Under the pieces are notes generated by a model. It had not been told where the DNA came from and made no database searches. It was given only the letters and a program-made list of their open reading frames with translations. This document shows positions 21,655-31,913 of a stretch of 64,000 bases of DNA, piece by piece. The position numbers and the translations under genes were made by a program. Source of the DNA: Platanthera guangdongensis (lineage: Eukaryota; Streptophyta; Magnoliopsida; Asparagales; Orchidaceae); NCBI GenBank assembly GCA_039583875.1, contig CM077157.1, forward strand, positions 77,314,346 to 77,378,345. Direction: 5' to 3'. Position 1 is the stretch's first letter. Each line of letters begins with the position of its first letter.

Positions 21655-23535
21655 ATGCCAGGCGAGAGCGAGGGCCACTCCAAGTGCGCATAGTATTTCC
21701 TCGATCATGCCTTCCCGCCTTGCCAGCTCACACAAGCTGAATTGGTCACCATACCCAAGAATTACATCCCGCCCGGGTTCACCACGCGGAAACCTGGGCA
21801 CGAGGACAGGGTGAACCTCGTTCCGGAAGGGGAGCTCGCCATTCCCCTGGGGAATTTCGAAGCAGGCTTCCAGCTCTCCCTCTGGACCGAGGTGCGTCAG
21901 GCCCTGCGCTACTACGGGGTGGTGCCTGCCCAGCTCAATCCCAACTCCATCACCCTCCTTGTCGCTTTTTCCTGCTACATGCAGGCTGAAAGGATCGAGT
22001 TCAACATATCGATCTTCCGAAAGCTGTTTAATTTCCGAGACAAGGGAGGGTCGGTCTTCATTTCCGGCTAGGCGGTGAAAACGGCGGGTCTTGCTAACAA
22101 GCACCACCACATCGTGGAAAGGTTCGTTTTCATCGCGGGACCTTTCGACAACATCCCTCTCGCCCCTATTCAGTAAGATGGCGTGACTTACAAGCCCCCC
22201 ACTCTCGGGGAGCGAGAGGGCGCTCTCGTCAAATTCTTCGGCTCGAAGATTTTTGACGTTCCCTTCCTCCGACGAGACCTGGAAGCCCTCCAACTGGTAC
22301 CCCCCGGCGAAGGTAACTTTTTGGATTTAACTTGCCAAAACTTACTTTCGAGGGAATGACTAAAATACTACGAGCTTTGCAGGTGAGCGAGATCTTCCCG
22401 TCCACCAACCCTTCAAAGAGACCAGGGCACTCGCCGACACCCTGGCTCTCGCCGAGGCGGCCGCCGACTCCTGCGGAAGGAGCCTAGAGCTTCCTCCACA
22501 CCAAGCGTTCTGAAGTGGAGACCAAGTTCCATCCCAGCCCCCTTTCCAAAAAATCAAAACAGACCAGCGCGGAAAAAGGCAAGACGGTGATATCGGCATC
22601 TGCCGAGACCCCCGCCGCGACCCCTTCCGCTGCTGCCCCGACGGATGCAGGCCGGCTTGCCGCGGAGACTGCGGCCGAGCCCTTTCGCGGTCCGATGCCG
22701 AAAGGGCACCGGAACTTCAACTTTGGTGACAAGTATAAGGACACAGAGGGTTTCCCTATGCTCCAGTGAGACCCTACCGCTAACCGAACAGCTATTTCCA
22801 CCCTTCTCCCCTCCTGAAGGGAGGGAAATGATGTCACCGGCCATGCCTTCGCGCTGGGATATGACCTCTAAATCTGGGTAGACGCCGACACCTTCGACAG
22901 GACGACGACCAAGGCTCTTGTTTTTGACGTCTCCCAGGCCCAGCTTCGCACGGTCCAGCTTTCGCACATGGCCGGGAGCCGCACCCTCGCCATAGAGCGG
23001 AACTTCGTCGACAAGCTTAAGGAGAGGTATGTCTCGGTTGTGGAAGATGCCACCTTGAGGGCCGAGTTAGCTGCCGCCCAATAACTCCTCTCCACTCGCC
23101 CGACCCCCTAGGTAAGTAGGACCTTCCAACATTTCTCGCCCTTCCATACGTTTACGCCTTTCGCCTGAATGGATCGACTCGTAGGATCTCGAGGAGATTG
23201 AGCTATCTCGCGCGCGAGTGGCCCGCGCCGAGGGTGAGAACCAAGTATTGCGGTCCGAGGTGAAACGTCTGGAGGAGGCCCTAGCCCTGACCAAGGATTG
23301 GCAGCCGCAGGAGGAAAGAGTAGAGCGCCGACATTATTCTTCCTATGAGATGGATGTGATCATCCAAGAGAATGCGCAAGCGACCGCGAAGATGGTGATC
23401 GAGGTTTTGCGAGAGTCGGGGAATCTGAACGAAGGAGGTGAGATCCTCACTACGCAAGGGATCCTGCCATTTTTGTTCGAGCCCATCACCCTACCTGTGG
23501 GAGAGGATGGCTCTCCGGCCGATGATGCGGCATAG
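21655..23535 (+). pseudogene. Second antisense ORF, putative gypsy-type transposon protein, with introns
   Basis: ATG at 21655 (MPGESEGHSKCA), TAG at 21691, then in frame YFLDHAFPPCQLTQAELVTI, GFTTRKPGHEDRVNLVPEGE, YYGVVPAQLNPNSITLLVAF and ISIFRKLFNFRDKGGSVFIS. This resembles the plant family annotated as putative gypsy-type transposon domain (Pfam PF04195). Intron-like segments are 22313-22382 (GTAACT...TTGCAG) and 23112-23184 (GTAAGT...CGTAG). The last part is a coiled coil (EGENQVLRSEVKRLEEALAL) with a Pro-rich tail in another frame. Stops at 21691, 22069 and about 22173 inactivate it. The role of the family is unknown. Confidence 0.62.
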
Positions 23536-24360
23536 CTTGCGGGAACTGGCGGCTACTTCCCCGGCGAATCCTCCGGCTACTCCCCCAGCAAATCCTCCGT
23601 CGGGACCTCCAGCGGTAGGTCCAGCGGAACCTCCAGCGAGTCGGTTCAATAGCCTCCGCATCTGCTGACCTGCTTATTATAACCTTGTTTTGAGCTCTCC
23701 ACAATTATGTTTTATGAACTGAGTTACTGTAACCTTTGTATAGGGTGGCGGAACCCCACACTACTTCCTAACTCTTTTTGAATGTGGAAAAATTTGCTTT
23801 GTCGCTTGAATGCTTGTCATCTTTACGCGAACCCTAGTCTCTTAGGTGACAACTGCATTCCATTCAAAGAGTTGGCTAAGAGGGGTCTGTCGAAAAGGGT
23901 ATGCTGAGAGCCCTGCCTTAAAGGATGCACCCAGAATCCCTATCGAGTCGCATTTGGCGGGGCCCACGACCAGATGATTATGGCGAGAGCCTTGCCGTGG
24001 ACCCAACTGAAACTCCCGCCGAGCGATTTGTGGCGAGAGCCCTTCTGAGAGGGTTGCATCGAGAGCCATGACTGGAGGGGTCTGGGTCATTCTATCCCTA
24101 CTCAGGACTTGAAAGTGTTTAATTCTAAACTTGGGAACAAAGGGCTTCGTGACTCCGTCATGATTTCGACCGCCCCGTCTGCTTTACCTAAACCTAGTCA
24201 TTGGGTCCTCCCGGGACCTCTTAAATAAATAATCTCTACCTTCCTTCTTCCCCCGAGAGATCCTTCGGCCCTATCCGCTAGTGGGAACCTAACAACGGGT
24301 CTACATGTGGTCCTGTTTGTCCCTTCCAACCTTTCTTCCAACTCTCCTCCTTTCCCTCCA
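23536..24360. other. Non-coding stretch between antisense ORF and tandem repeat
   Basis: No credible gene. It holds a Pro-codon-rich run (23545-23640, AATCCTCCG-type repeats) and loosely repeated GCGAGAGCC words around 23930-24050. I see no clear terminator or LTR boundary. Confidence 0.5.
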
Positions 24361-25740
24361 GGTGTGCCTACAGCCCTGCCCAGCTAATGAGAGCCTGAGC
24401 AGCGAGTCTACCTGGGGCCAAGCATCACTCGGGGTCCCTTACCCCCACAGGAGAGCCTTTGGACGTGCCAGCTAGTGAGAGCCTGTGCAGCGGGTCTTCC
24501 TGGGGCCGATCCAGGCTCGTGGTAGTGCAAACCTCTCAGAGATCCAACCCTTTCCCCCCAGGTGTGCCTACAGCCCTTCCCAGCTAATGAGAGCCTGAGC
24601 AGCGAGTCTACCCAGGGCCGAGCTGCACTCGGAGTCCCTCATCCCACATGCGAGCCTTCGGACTAGCCAGCTAGTGAAAGCCTGCGCAGCGGGTCCACCT
24701 GGGGCCGAGCCAGGCTAAGGGTAGTGCAAAACTCTCCAAGATCCAACCCTTTCCCCCATGTGTGCCTACAGCCCTGCCCAGCTAATGAGAGCCTGAGCAG
24801 TGAGTCTTCTCGGGGCCGAGCAGCACTCATGGCCCCTTATTCCCACAGGCGAGCCTTGGGACATGCCAGCTAGTGAGAGCCTGCACAGCGGGTGTACCTA
24901 GGGCCGAGCCAGGCTCGGGGTATTGCAAAACTCTCCAAGATCCAACCCTTTCCCCCCAGGTGTGCCTACATCCCTGCCCAGCTAATGAGAGCCTGAGCAG
25001 CGAGTCTACCTGGGGCCGAGCAGCACTCGGGGTCCCTTACCCCCACAGGCGAGCCTTCGGACCTGCCAGCTAGTGAGAGCCTGCGCAGCGGGTCTACCTA
25101 GGTCCGAGCCAGGCTCGGGTTAGTGAAAAACTGTCCAAGATCCAACCCTTTGCTGCCAGGTGTGCCTACAGCCCTGCCCAGCTAATGAGAGCCTGAGCAG
25201 CGAGTCTACCCAGGGCCGAGCAGGACTTGGGGTCCCTTACCCCGACAGGTGAGCTGTCGGACCTGCCAGCTACTGTGGTCCTGAGCAGCGGGTCTACCTG
25301 GGGTCGAGCTAGGCTCGAGGTAGTGCAAAACTCTACAAGATCCAACCCTTTCCCCCCAGGTGTGCCTATAATCCTGCCCAACTAATCATAGACTGAGCAG
25401 CGAGTCTACCCGGGGCCTAGCAACACTCGGGGTCCCATAACCCCCAGGCGAGCCTTCGGACCTGTCAGCTAGTGAGAGCATGCGCAGCGGGTCTACCTAG
25501 GGCCGAGCCAGGCTCGGGGTAGTGCAAAACTCTCGAAGATCAAACCCTTTCCCCCCAGGTGTGCCTACAACCCTACCCAGCTAAAGCGAGCCTGAGCAGC
25601 AAGTCTACCCGGGGCCGAGCAGCACTCGGGGTCCATTATCCCCACATGCGAGCCTTCAGACCTGCCAACTAGTGAGAGCCTGCGCAGCGGGTCTACCTGG
25701 GGCCGAGCCAGGCTCGTGGTAGTGCAAAACTCTCCAAGTT
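24361..25740. repeat. ~199-bp tandem repeat, seven copies, each a dimer of ~100-bp halves
   Basis: Unit starts (GGTGTGCCTA) fall at 24361, 24561, 24759, 24959, 25159, 25359 and 25558. Within a unit, CAGCTAATGAGAGCCTGAGC and CAGCTAGTGAGAGCCTGCGC are two related halves, both followed by a CTACC(T/C)GGGGCCGAGC block. It sits between pol and the antisense ORFs, where Tat-lineage elements often carry satellites. Confidence 0.9.
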
Positions 25741-25811
25741 CCGAAAGAAACCAATCATGAAAAGGAAGTTCAAAAATGTTATTACAAGTAGGATTTACAA
25801 CCTTGCCCCCC

Positions 25812-26918
25812 ACTAAGGGTAGAAGCGCTTCAGGTCGTATCCGCTCCATGCATGACTCACGTATACCCCTTCCACATTATGGAGGTCGTATCCCCCTGAC
25901 CCCAGGACTTTTTCTACGATATAGGGCCCCTCCAAATGCGGTTGAGCTTACCAACTATTGCCGACCTTCTTGCGGTGTCGACCTTCTTTAGGACCAAATC
26001 CCCTTCCTTGAACCGCTTTATCCTCACATGCTTATCGAAATACTCTACCATCCTTCGCTTGATCTCCTCCTGCCTGACAGCGGCCACGTCACGAATTTCT
26101 TCCACCATATCCAACAAGCGTCGTAGCTCCTCCTCATTTCCTTCCCTCCATGTCTCGCCTCCCTTGCCTGCAGCCACTACCCGCGGTGACTGAACCTCGA
26201 ATTCCACCGGTAAGACCGCCTCGCATCCATGTGAGAGTTTGAAAGGGGTCTCGCCAGTGCCTGTGTTTGGGGTTGTGCTCAAAGCCCATAACACCGAGGG
26301 AACCTTCTACACCCAACTCCCCCTCAAGTTTTCCACCCTCTTCTTGAGTAGGTTCACTATAATTTTGTTCACCTCCTCCACCCGACTGTTGCTCCTGGGG
26401 TTGTCGACGGAGGCAAACCTGAGTTTGATGCCCAGTTGAGTGCCAAAACTTATAAACTCCTCACTTGCAAACTCAGGACCAATGTCCGTGACAATGGCTT
26501 GAGGCAGCCCGTGCCTACAGATGATCTCCCCCCAAACGAAGTTCCTGATGACTTGGGAGGTTACTTTGGCCAACGCCTTAACCTCCAGCCATTTAGAGAA
26601 GTAGTCAATCATAACCTGGAGAAACCTTCTCTGCCCGCTCTCCGGGGGAAACAGCCCGAATAGATCCATTCCCCAAATGGCAAAAGGCCATGGCGCCGTG
26701 ATGTTTCGGAGCCGTTGAGCGGGCAAGAGATGGAGGGGGGCATAAAGCTGGTATTTTTGGCACCTCCTCGCAAACTCTATGACATCCTTCCTCAGGGTGG
26801 GCCATAAGTACCCCTGCCTGACCACCCTTGCCTCCAACGTCCTACCTCCGGAATGGCTGCCACATTCCCAGAGTGTACCTACTCTAGAATCCGTCTGGTC
26901 TACTCTTCCGTCACACAT
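25812..26918 (-). pseudogene. Integrase of the Tat-like element, broken
   Basis: The zinc-finger part HSGGRTLEARVVRQGYLWPT ends CQKYQ, so one of the two Cys is Tyr. The core has IWGMDLFGLFPPESGQ, VTDIGPEFASEEF (normally VTDNG) and SRVEEVNKIIVNLLKK with the catalytic Glu. The C-terminal part is 25914-26294 (TGETPFKLSHGCEAVLPVEF; RIKRFKEGDLVLKKV) in a shifted frame. The frame then runs GSGGYDLHNVEGVYVS to a stop at 25812-25814. In the host element this would insert cDNA into chromosomes. Confidence 0.82.
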
Positions 26919-27660
26919 CGCGCCAGAAGGCCCTAAAGCATCCTCCGATGTAAGCTTCCTTCATGCATGAGATAGTGGGTCGCCTTATGCCGAAAGTTCT
27001 TTGCCTCTTTGATCCCCTCTGGGAGGTTGCCCTGATGAAGAAGGTCACGAAGGGATCCACCCATGAGGGCCGCCGGTCTACTTCCATTAGCTCCCCTTCC
27101 TCGATCACTGGATGAAACAGTTCAGTCAAGGTTTCCCCCTCGGGGTCCAAACTTGGCCAATCGGTTAGCCGCCTCATTCTCTTCCCTAGGGAGATGCTGC
27201 ATTGAGAAGGTTCAGAACCCCCCTATGATCCCCATCATCTTGGCTAAGTACCTCTGGAGGGTTGGTTCCCGAGCTTCATTCTCTCCTCTAATTTGGGACA
27301 CCACCACTAGTGAAACTGTGAACACTTCCATGACGTGAACCCCGAGCTCCTTAGCCAACCGCATCTCGACTATGATGGCCTCGTACTCTGCCTGGTTATT
27401 GGTGACCGAGAAGTGTAGCTCCACCGCCTGCTCTATGGAGACCCCCTGGGGGTTCCCAGCACTACCCCTCCCCCAAGGAATACTTCCCTGAGGCCCCATC
27501 AACAAACATCTTCCATGCCTCCTTAGGCTGCGCTTCCCCCTCTCCCAGCTCTATGACGTAGTCAGCCAAGAAGTCTGCCACCGCCTGTGCTTTGTTGGAG
27601 AGCCTAGGCACAAATGAGACGTCGAATTCGCTGAGCTCAATGGACCTCATGGCCAACTGC
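26911..27660 (-). pseudogene. Second RNase H (Tat-type) and linker, broken
   Basis: FSVTNNQAEYEAIIVEMRLA and VVVSQIRGENEAREPTLQRY (27212-27505) are the additional plant-type RNase H found in the Tat lineage between the RT-linked RNase H and integrase. Upstream, SNKAQAVADFLADYVIELGE and WKMFVDGASG (27462-27656) overlap in another frame, so there is a frameshift near 27480. 26911-27177 codes for the spacer to integrase. The usual DSQ is replaced by TVS in FTVSLVVVSQI. Confidence 0.78.
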
Positions 27661-27719
27661 CCTGAGTGTTCAACCCCTTCAAATATCTTGCGTAATGGGT
27701 GGTCGGTCTCTACCTTGAT

Positions 27720-28665
27720 TTAATGAGCTTGAAAGTGCGACCTGAACTTCCGGGACGAGACAATCAGGGAGAAAGCCAACTTTTCTAAGATGGGGTAGCA
27801 TAGTTCGGCCTTCTTTAGGACCCTACTGACATAATAGATGGGCAGCTGCCTTTTTCCTTCCTCCCTTACCAACACACAGCTCACTGCCTCAACCCCTACC
27901 CCATGGTACAAGGCTAAGTCTTCTCCCTCCTTCGGACTCTGCAGGAGTGGGACTTGGGTCAGCTGAGTCTTCAACGCCTGAAAAGCTTCCTCACATTCCT
28001 TCGTCCACTCGAACTGTTTACTCCCCTGAAGCGCTTTGAAGAAAAGCGAGCACTTCTCTCCGGCCCGAGAGAGAAAACGACTCAGACCGGACAGCTTACC
28101 TGTTAAGCGCAGAACCTCCTTAGCGTTGCGAGGTGATTCCAACTCCATGATGGCCCTCATCTTATCCGGGTTAGGCTCGACCCCTGCCGGGGTTAGAAGG
28201 TGCCCAAGGAACTGCCTAGGCTTGCCCCAAAGTCGCATTTTTGGGGATTCAACCTCATCTTGAACTTTCGCAGGATTGCGAACGTCTCCTCTAGGTCAAG
28301 CAAGTGCGAACGCACATCCCTGATCTTAACCATGAGGTCATCGATGTAGACCTCCAAGTTCCTTCCTCTTTGATCATTAAACACCCCATCCATCATCTGT
28401 TGGTATGTAGCCCCCGAGTTCTTTAGCCTGAGGCATCATTTTATAGCTAAAGCACCCCTCCCTCGTGATGAAGGAGATGTCCTTGACGTCGAGGGGATGC
28501 ATGCTGATCAGGTGATAACCTGAAAAAGAATCTAAAAAACTCATGATAGAAAAACCGACGGCTGAATCAACCAGCGTGTCGATTCGAGGCAGGGGGTAGC
28601 AATCCTTAGGGCACAATTAATTTATTAAACAAAAGTCTACAAACATTCTCCACCTCCCATCACCA
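27720..28665 (-). pseudogene. Reverse transcriptase-RNase H of the Tat-like element, truncated and broken
   Basis: Starting near 28665 the frame reads GRWRMFVDF, then a TAA in place of the Lys of the LNKACPKDC landmark. CPKDCYPLPRIDTLVDSAVG, FLDSFSGYHLISMHPLDVKD, the catalytic box LEVYIDDLMVK and KPRQFLGHLLTPAGVEPNPD follow; then RNase H QLPIYYVSRVLKKAELCYPI. Three ORFs in different frames (28377-28616, 28193-28396, 27720-28238) show at least two frameshifts. The N-terminal RT, protease and gag are absent. Confidence 0.85.
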
Positions 28666-28679
28666 GAGGAGGTGGTGGT

Positions 28680-29608
28680 ACCATAGTTGGTGTCATCAGT
28701 CCCATTCAATATTAGGGTTCCTGCTACCCCGCATGCACGCTAGTCTCCTACAGTCATGAAACACACAAGTAAGCAACAAACATATTACCAACAAAAATAC
28801 CAGGAATCCACAGGTTCCCCAAACAAGTGTATTTGCATTCCTTAGTGGACATTCTTTAGTTCATTAATGTTATAGTGGGTCGCACTTGCACGTGCTCGCC
28901 ACCCCACAAAAGATTTCGACCTCGAATTCGAAAGGAAGGACCAAGACAAATTGATACAAAAATTGTAACACCTCCATCAGTTACATGATAAATAATAAAG
29001 GTCCGGCCGGGTCCCCACACCATATGTCACAAATAGGCGGCGAAGTTACAGGTTAATATCAGAGTTATGCATCCTACCATAGAGCATTCTAGCCGAAGCT
29101 TTTACGTTGATTGAACTAAGCTCATTAGAATGTCCATAATATATAAACCAACATTTATATATCTCACACCACGAAGGAATGTTATACAAGTACACAACAA
29201 GCTTGGTCTTATGGCCTTACAGTTAAGCTTAACACATATAGCTTCCATACGTTGGCACGCATGCCGGCCACACATGAACAATATCTCATATAACCGTCTT
29301 TGGGCTTCTAGGGCCAGCACAGCAGCAGCGACAGCAACAGCAGCATCAAGGGCTTCAGGCCCCTATTCCCGCTCGTCTATCTTGCACCTGCACAGGACAG
29401 TCTACCGCAACGGTGGCAAACAAAGTAACGGTCAGCGTTCAGCTGACTAATTTATAACGATCCTACCCCTTACCCGGGGTAGTGGTATTTGTTCCCTGTA
29501 GGCATAGCATTTTACAAGCAGATATAGCACACAATGTGCGCTCACGCACAATCCACATATCACAAACATCGCCGACGCGGCCCGATGTTTCGTGCACTTA
29601 GGGCACAT
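28680..29608 (-). mobile_element. Remnant of a Tekay-type LTR and leader, same family as element E
   Basis: The reverse complement of 29105-29603 aligns by eye with 63580-64000 (E): shared words include GGATCGTTATAA, GCTGACCGTT, TTTGCCACCGT, CATGTGTGGCCGGC versus CATGTATGACCGGC, and AACATTCC. In this orientation the LTR would end GGAGGTGTTACA at about 28971, followed by TTTGTATCA, a decayed tRNA-Met primer site. 28680-28970 is then leader sequence. Copia B interrupts the LTR at 29609. The ORF at 29130-29450 is incidental. Confidence 0.65.
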
Positions 29609-29814
29609 TGAAAGTGAGTTGTTAGATCGGGAATACTCTAGCGGGGGGCGGGGGGGGGGGGGGGGTGAATAGAGTTTTCAGCTTTTAGAAAATTTTCAAT
29701 TGATTTTATCTAGTGAAGGAATAAAATTAAAAGCATAAACAACAAACCTATCAACTAACACAGCCACATCAAGAAAAAAAAGAAAAGGGCAATCCAGACA
29801 ACACAAGAATTTAT

Positions 29815-29845
29815 AGTGGTTCCCCTAAACTTGGGTACATCCACT
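29815..29845 (-). other. Conserved LTR hairpin in copia B
   Basis: AGTGGTTCCCC ... CTTGGGTACATCCACT on the plus strand: outer arms AGTGG/CCACT, inner CCC/GGG. Repeated in the B 5' LTR at about 60637-60668 and comparable to A and D. Confidence 0.55.
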
Positions 29846-30679
29846 CTTCTACCACCCTGGTAGGAATCCTCTCAGATTTTTGATGAGGTTCCTGACACCA
29901 ATGAGCTTTTGATCAGGTGCTCAAAAACCAATCCTCAAGTCTCTTGGTCAGGTGACTTGCAACCAGGAATAACTTTTGAAGGGAGTTATAAACCTTTATA
30001 CAGTGGGGGGAGTGAGAGATGATATGGTCTTCTCTTTCTCAATATACATCTGAGAAAACTTGTGGATATGATTTTAGCAAAGGCTCCCCCTGAGTTATAG
30101 AATGGTTCAGAGAGATGGAGCCTTACTGCTGGGTGATAGGCCTTCAGTAGTTCAGCCTTGATCAGCAGCTATTCAGGAACTTCTTTTGACAGATAAAGTT
30201 GTAGTTGTCCTTTCAAGTGTCCTGGAGTGTTGAAGATAGAAGATTCTTTATTTTGATTTGGTGTTCTTCTTCTTCTGATAGCTGATGATCTTCAGATATA
30301 TGGCTTCTTTTCTGTATCAGAAATATATGGAATAAAAGTGCAGAGAGTTTCTCGATTCAGTCTAATTGTCTTTTTCTCTGTGTGTCTATCTATCTTGTTC
30401 TGTCCGTCTCTAGGAAGAAGAGAGAAAATCTCTTTTTGTTATATTTCCTGTCAAAGATGATCTTTCAAAATTTGAAATCCTCTACAATCATTGCTGACGG
30501 CCTTGAGAATAAACTACATTGATTTATTTCCCCAACAGTCTCATGGAAAAACGGCAGCAATAATCCAGGAGGAGACAATAATTAATGCTTTGTCCAACGG
30601 TTATATTCAGAGAATATTGAAGCATTAATTACATAGGAATTATTGCATTAGGAAAGGGACAGAAGACTGGAAATGACTA

Positions 30680-31540
30680 AGTCTGGATTCGTCGAACAGA
30701 TAACAGAAATCGTCGAGCTGAGTCCACAGTTCGTAGAGCTGAGGAGTTGTGTTCGTCGACCAGACAGCTTCCATTCGTCAAGCTGGGTTCCAAGATCGTC
30801 GAACTAAAGCAGAACTGAATTCTATAGAAACTTTGACAATTCTGTGTATGGAGTTCGTCAAGGTGATAACTGCTAACTGATTTCGTCGAGCTGAGAACTG
30901 ATTTCGTCGAGCTGAGAACTGATTTCGTCGAGCTGAGAACTTATTGACAGAACTTTTGGGGAATGTGTTGACAGAAGTCCTGGGTGTCGACACAATCACT
31001 TCTTGTCTCGACATAGCTATTGTGTTCTCAGATATCTAGAGTTCTGTCGACAGATGTTGTGTGTGTCGACACAATTATTGTTGGTGTAGACACATTGATG
31101 TTGACACAAATGATGTGTGTCAACATAATTGATTATGGTGTGAAGTTTTGAAGTCTCCAGAGATCGTCGACTTGAGAATTTGTTTCGTCGACCTGAGAAC
31201 CACTAACTGCTGCTGGATAACTCTAGCCAAAGTGGTCAAAGTTCGTCGAGCTGAGAATCTTGAATTCGTCGACTAGAGATGATTCTGGATTAAGAAAAAA
31301 TTTAGAAACATCTGGAATAACAAGTTGAAGTAGAGAATCAAGAAATCGTCAACCAGAGAACTAAGTTCGTCGACCTGAGTCTAGATAACAAAGTCTGGAC
31401 TTGGAATGCTGAAGGTAGTGTCCAAAGATCGTCGACCTGAGTTCCAAGTTCGTCGAGCTCAGCTCAGAGAATTTAGTCTGATATCGTCGGGCTGAGCATG
31501 ACTTTCGTCGAACTGCGTACGATGAACGTCGAACTCATTT
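30680..31540. repeat. TTCGTCGAGCTGAG and GTGTCGACAC motif clusters in copia B LTR
   Basis: More than twenty copies of TTCGTCGAGCTGAG, TTCGTCGACCAGAG or variants, 15-60 bp apart. A short block in the middle (about 30960-31130) instead has TGTCGACAC-type palindromes with CpG-decayed versions (TGTTGACAC, TGTCAACAT). The latter are the same palindrome as in LTRs of C and E. Confidence 0.85.
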
Positions 31541-31721
31541 TACTTAGTATGAAATCTGTCTAAGTCTTGAGTCTCTAGCAGTGTTGATGGCTGGTCCTGG
31601 CAGTGTTGATTCTAAGGACTTGGCCTAGACTCTAGGACACAACTATGACCCTGGCTATGCATGTTGGGTCAAATGATCCTAACTTAGTGAACCTAGCTCA
31701 AATCAATCTAGGGATCCAACA

Positions 31722-31736
31722 ATCTCCCCCTATTTG
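31722..31736 (-). other. Polypurine tract of copia B
   Basis: The minus strand reads CAAATAGGGGGAGAT directly before the LTR start TGTTGGATCC. Confidence 0.85.
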
Positions 31737-31913
31737 GGTGAGGTCACTAATTACATACTCAGATTCAACTGAAAATAAACAAAGCAAGAAATCATGTATC
31801 TGGCAGAGATCAATAACACATGCAGCAGATATATATATACAGATAAACTTTTTTCAGAAATAGAATGCAGTTTTTTTTAAAAAAAACATAACAGAAATAA
31901 AACAGACCAGAAC

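Larger units (their letters stand above)
19120..28665 (-). mobile_element. Tat/Retand-like Ty3/gypsy element, degenerate, lacking gag and 5' end
   Basis: Minus-strand pol remnants (RT, RNase H, a second RNase H, integrase) at 25812-28665. A long 3' region follows with a tandem repeat (24361-25740) and ORFs on the opposite strand (19730-23535). A second RNase H before integrase, an antisense ORF and 3' tandem repeats together are known hallmarks of the Tat lineage (Grande, Retand, Ogre). I could not define its LTRs: copia A cuts it at 19120, and it joins Tekay-like sequence near 28665. The 19120-19640 and 23536-24360 stretches show no coding signal that I recognise. Confidence 0.72.
29609..31721 (-). 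repeat. 3' LTR of copia B
   Basis: 2113 bp from TGAAAGTGAG to GGATCCAACA. Aligns with 60445-61865 over its first two thirds. A C/G homopolymer interrupted by one C lies at about 29643-29665 (13-16 G in 60479-60491). A TATA-like TGTATAAAGG (minus strand) is at about 29992-30001, and the palindrome cluster (30680-31540) is upstream of it in U3. The 'ORF' in this LTR is incidental. Confidence 0.9.

Noticed and set aside
21649..22293. 214-codon minus-strand ORF
   Set aside because: It is the shadow of the plus-strand PF04195-like coding sequence, whose protein motifs are convincing.
29130..29450. 106-codon ORF as a possible host gene
   Set aside because: It lies in an LTR remnant homologous to E and shows a simple Ala/Thr run; no homology recognised.
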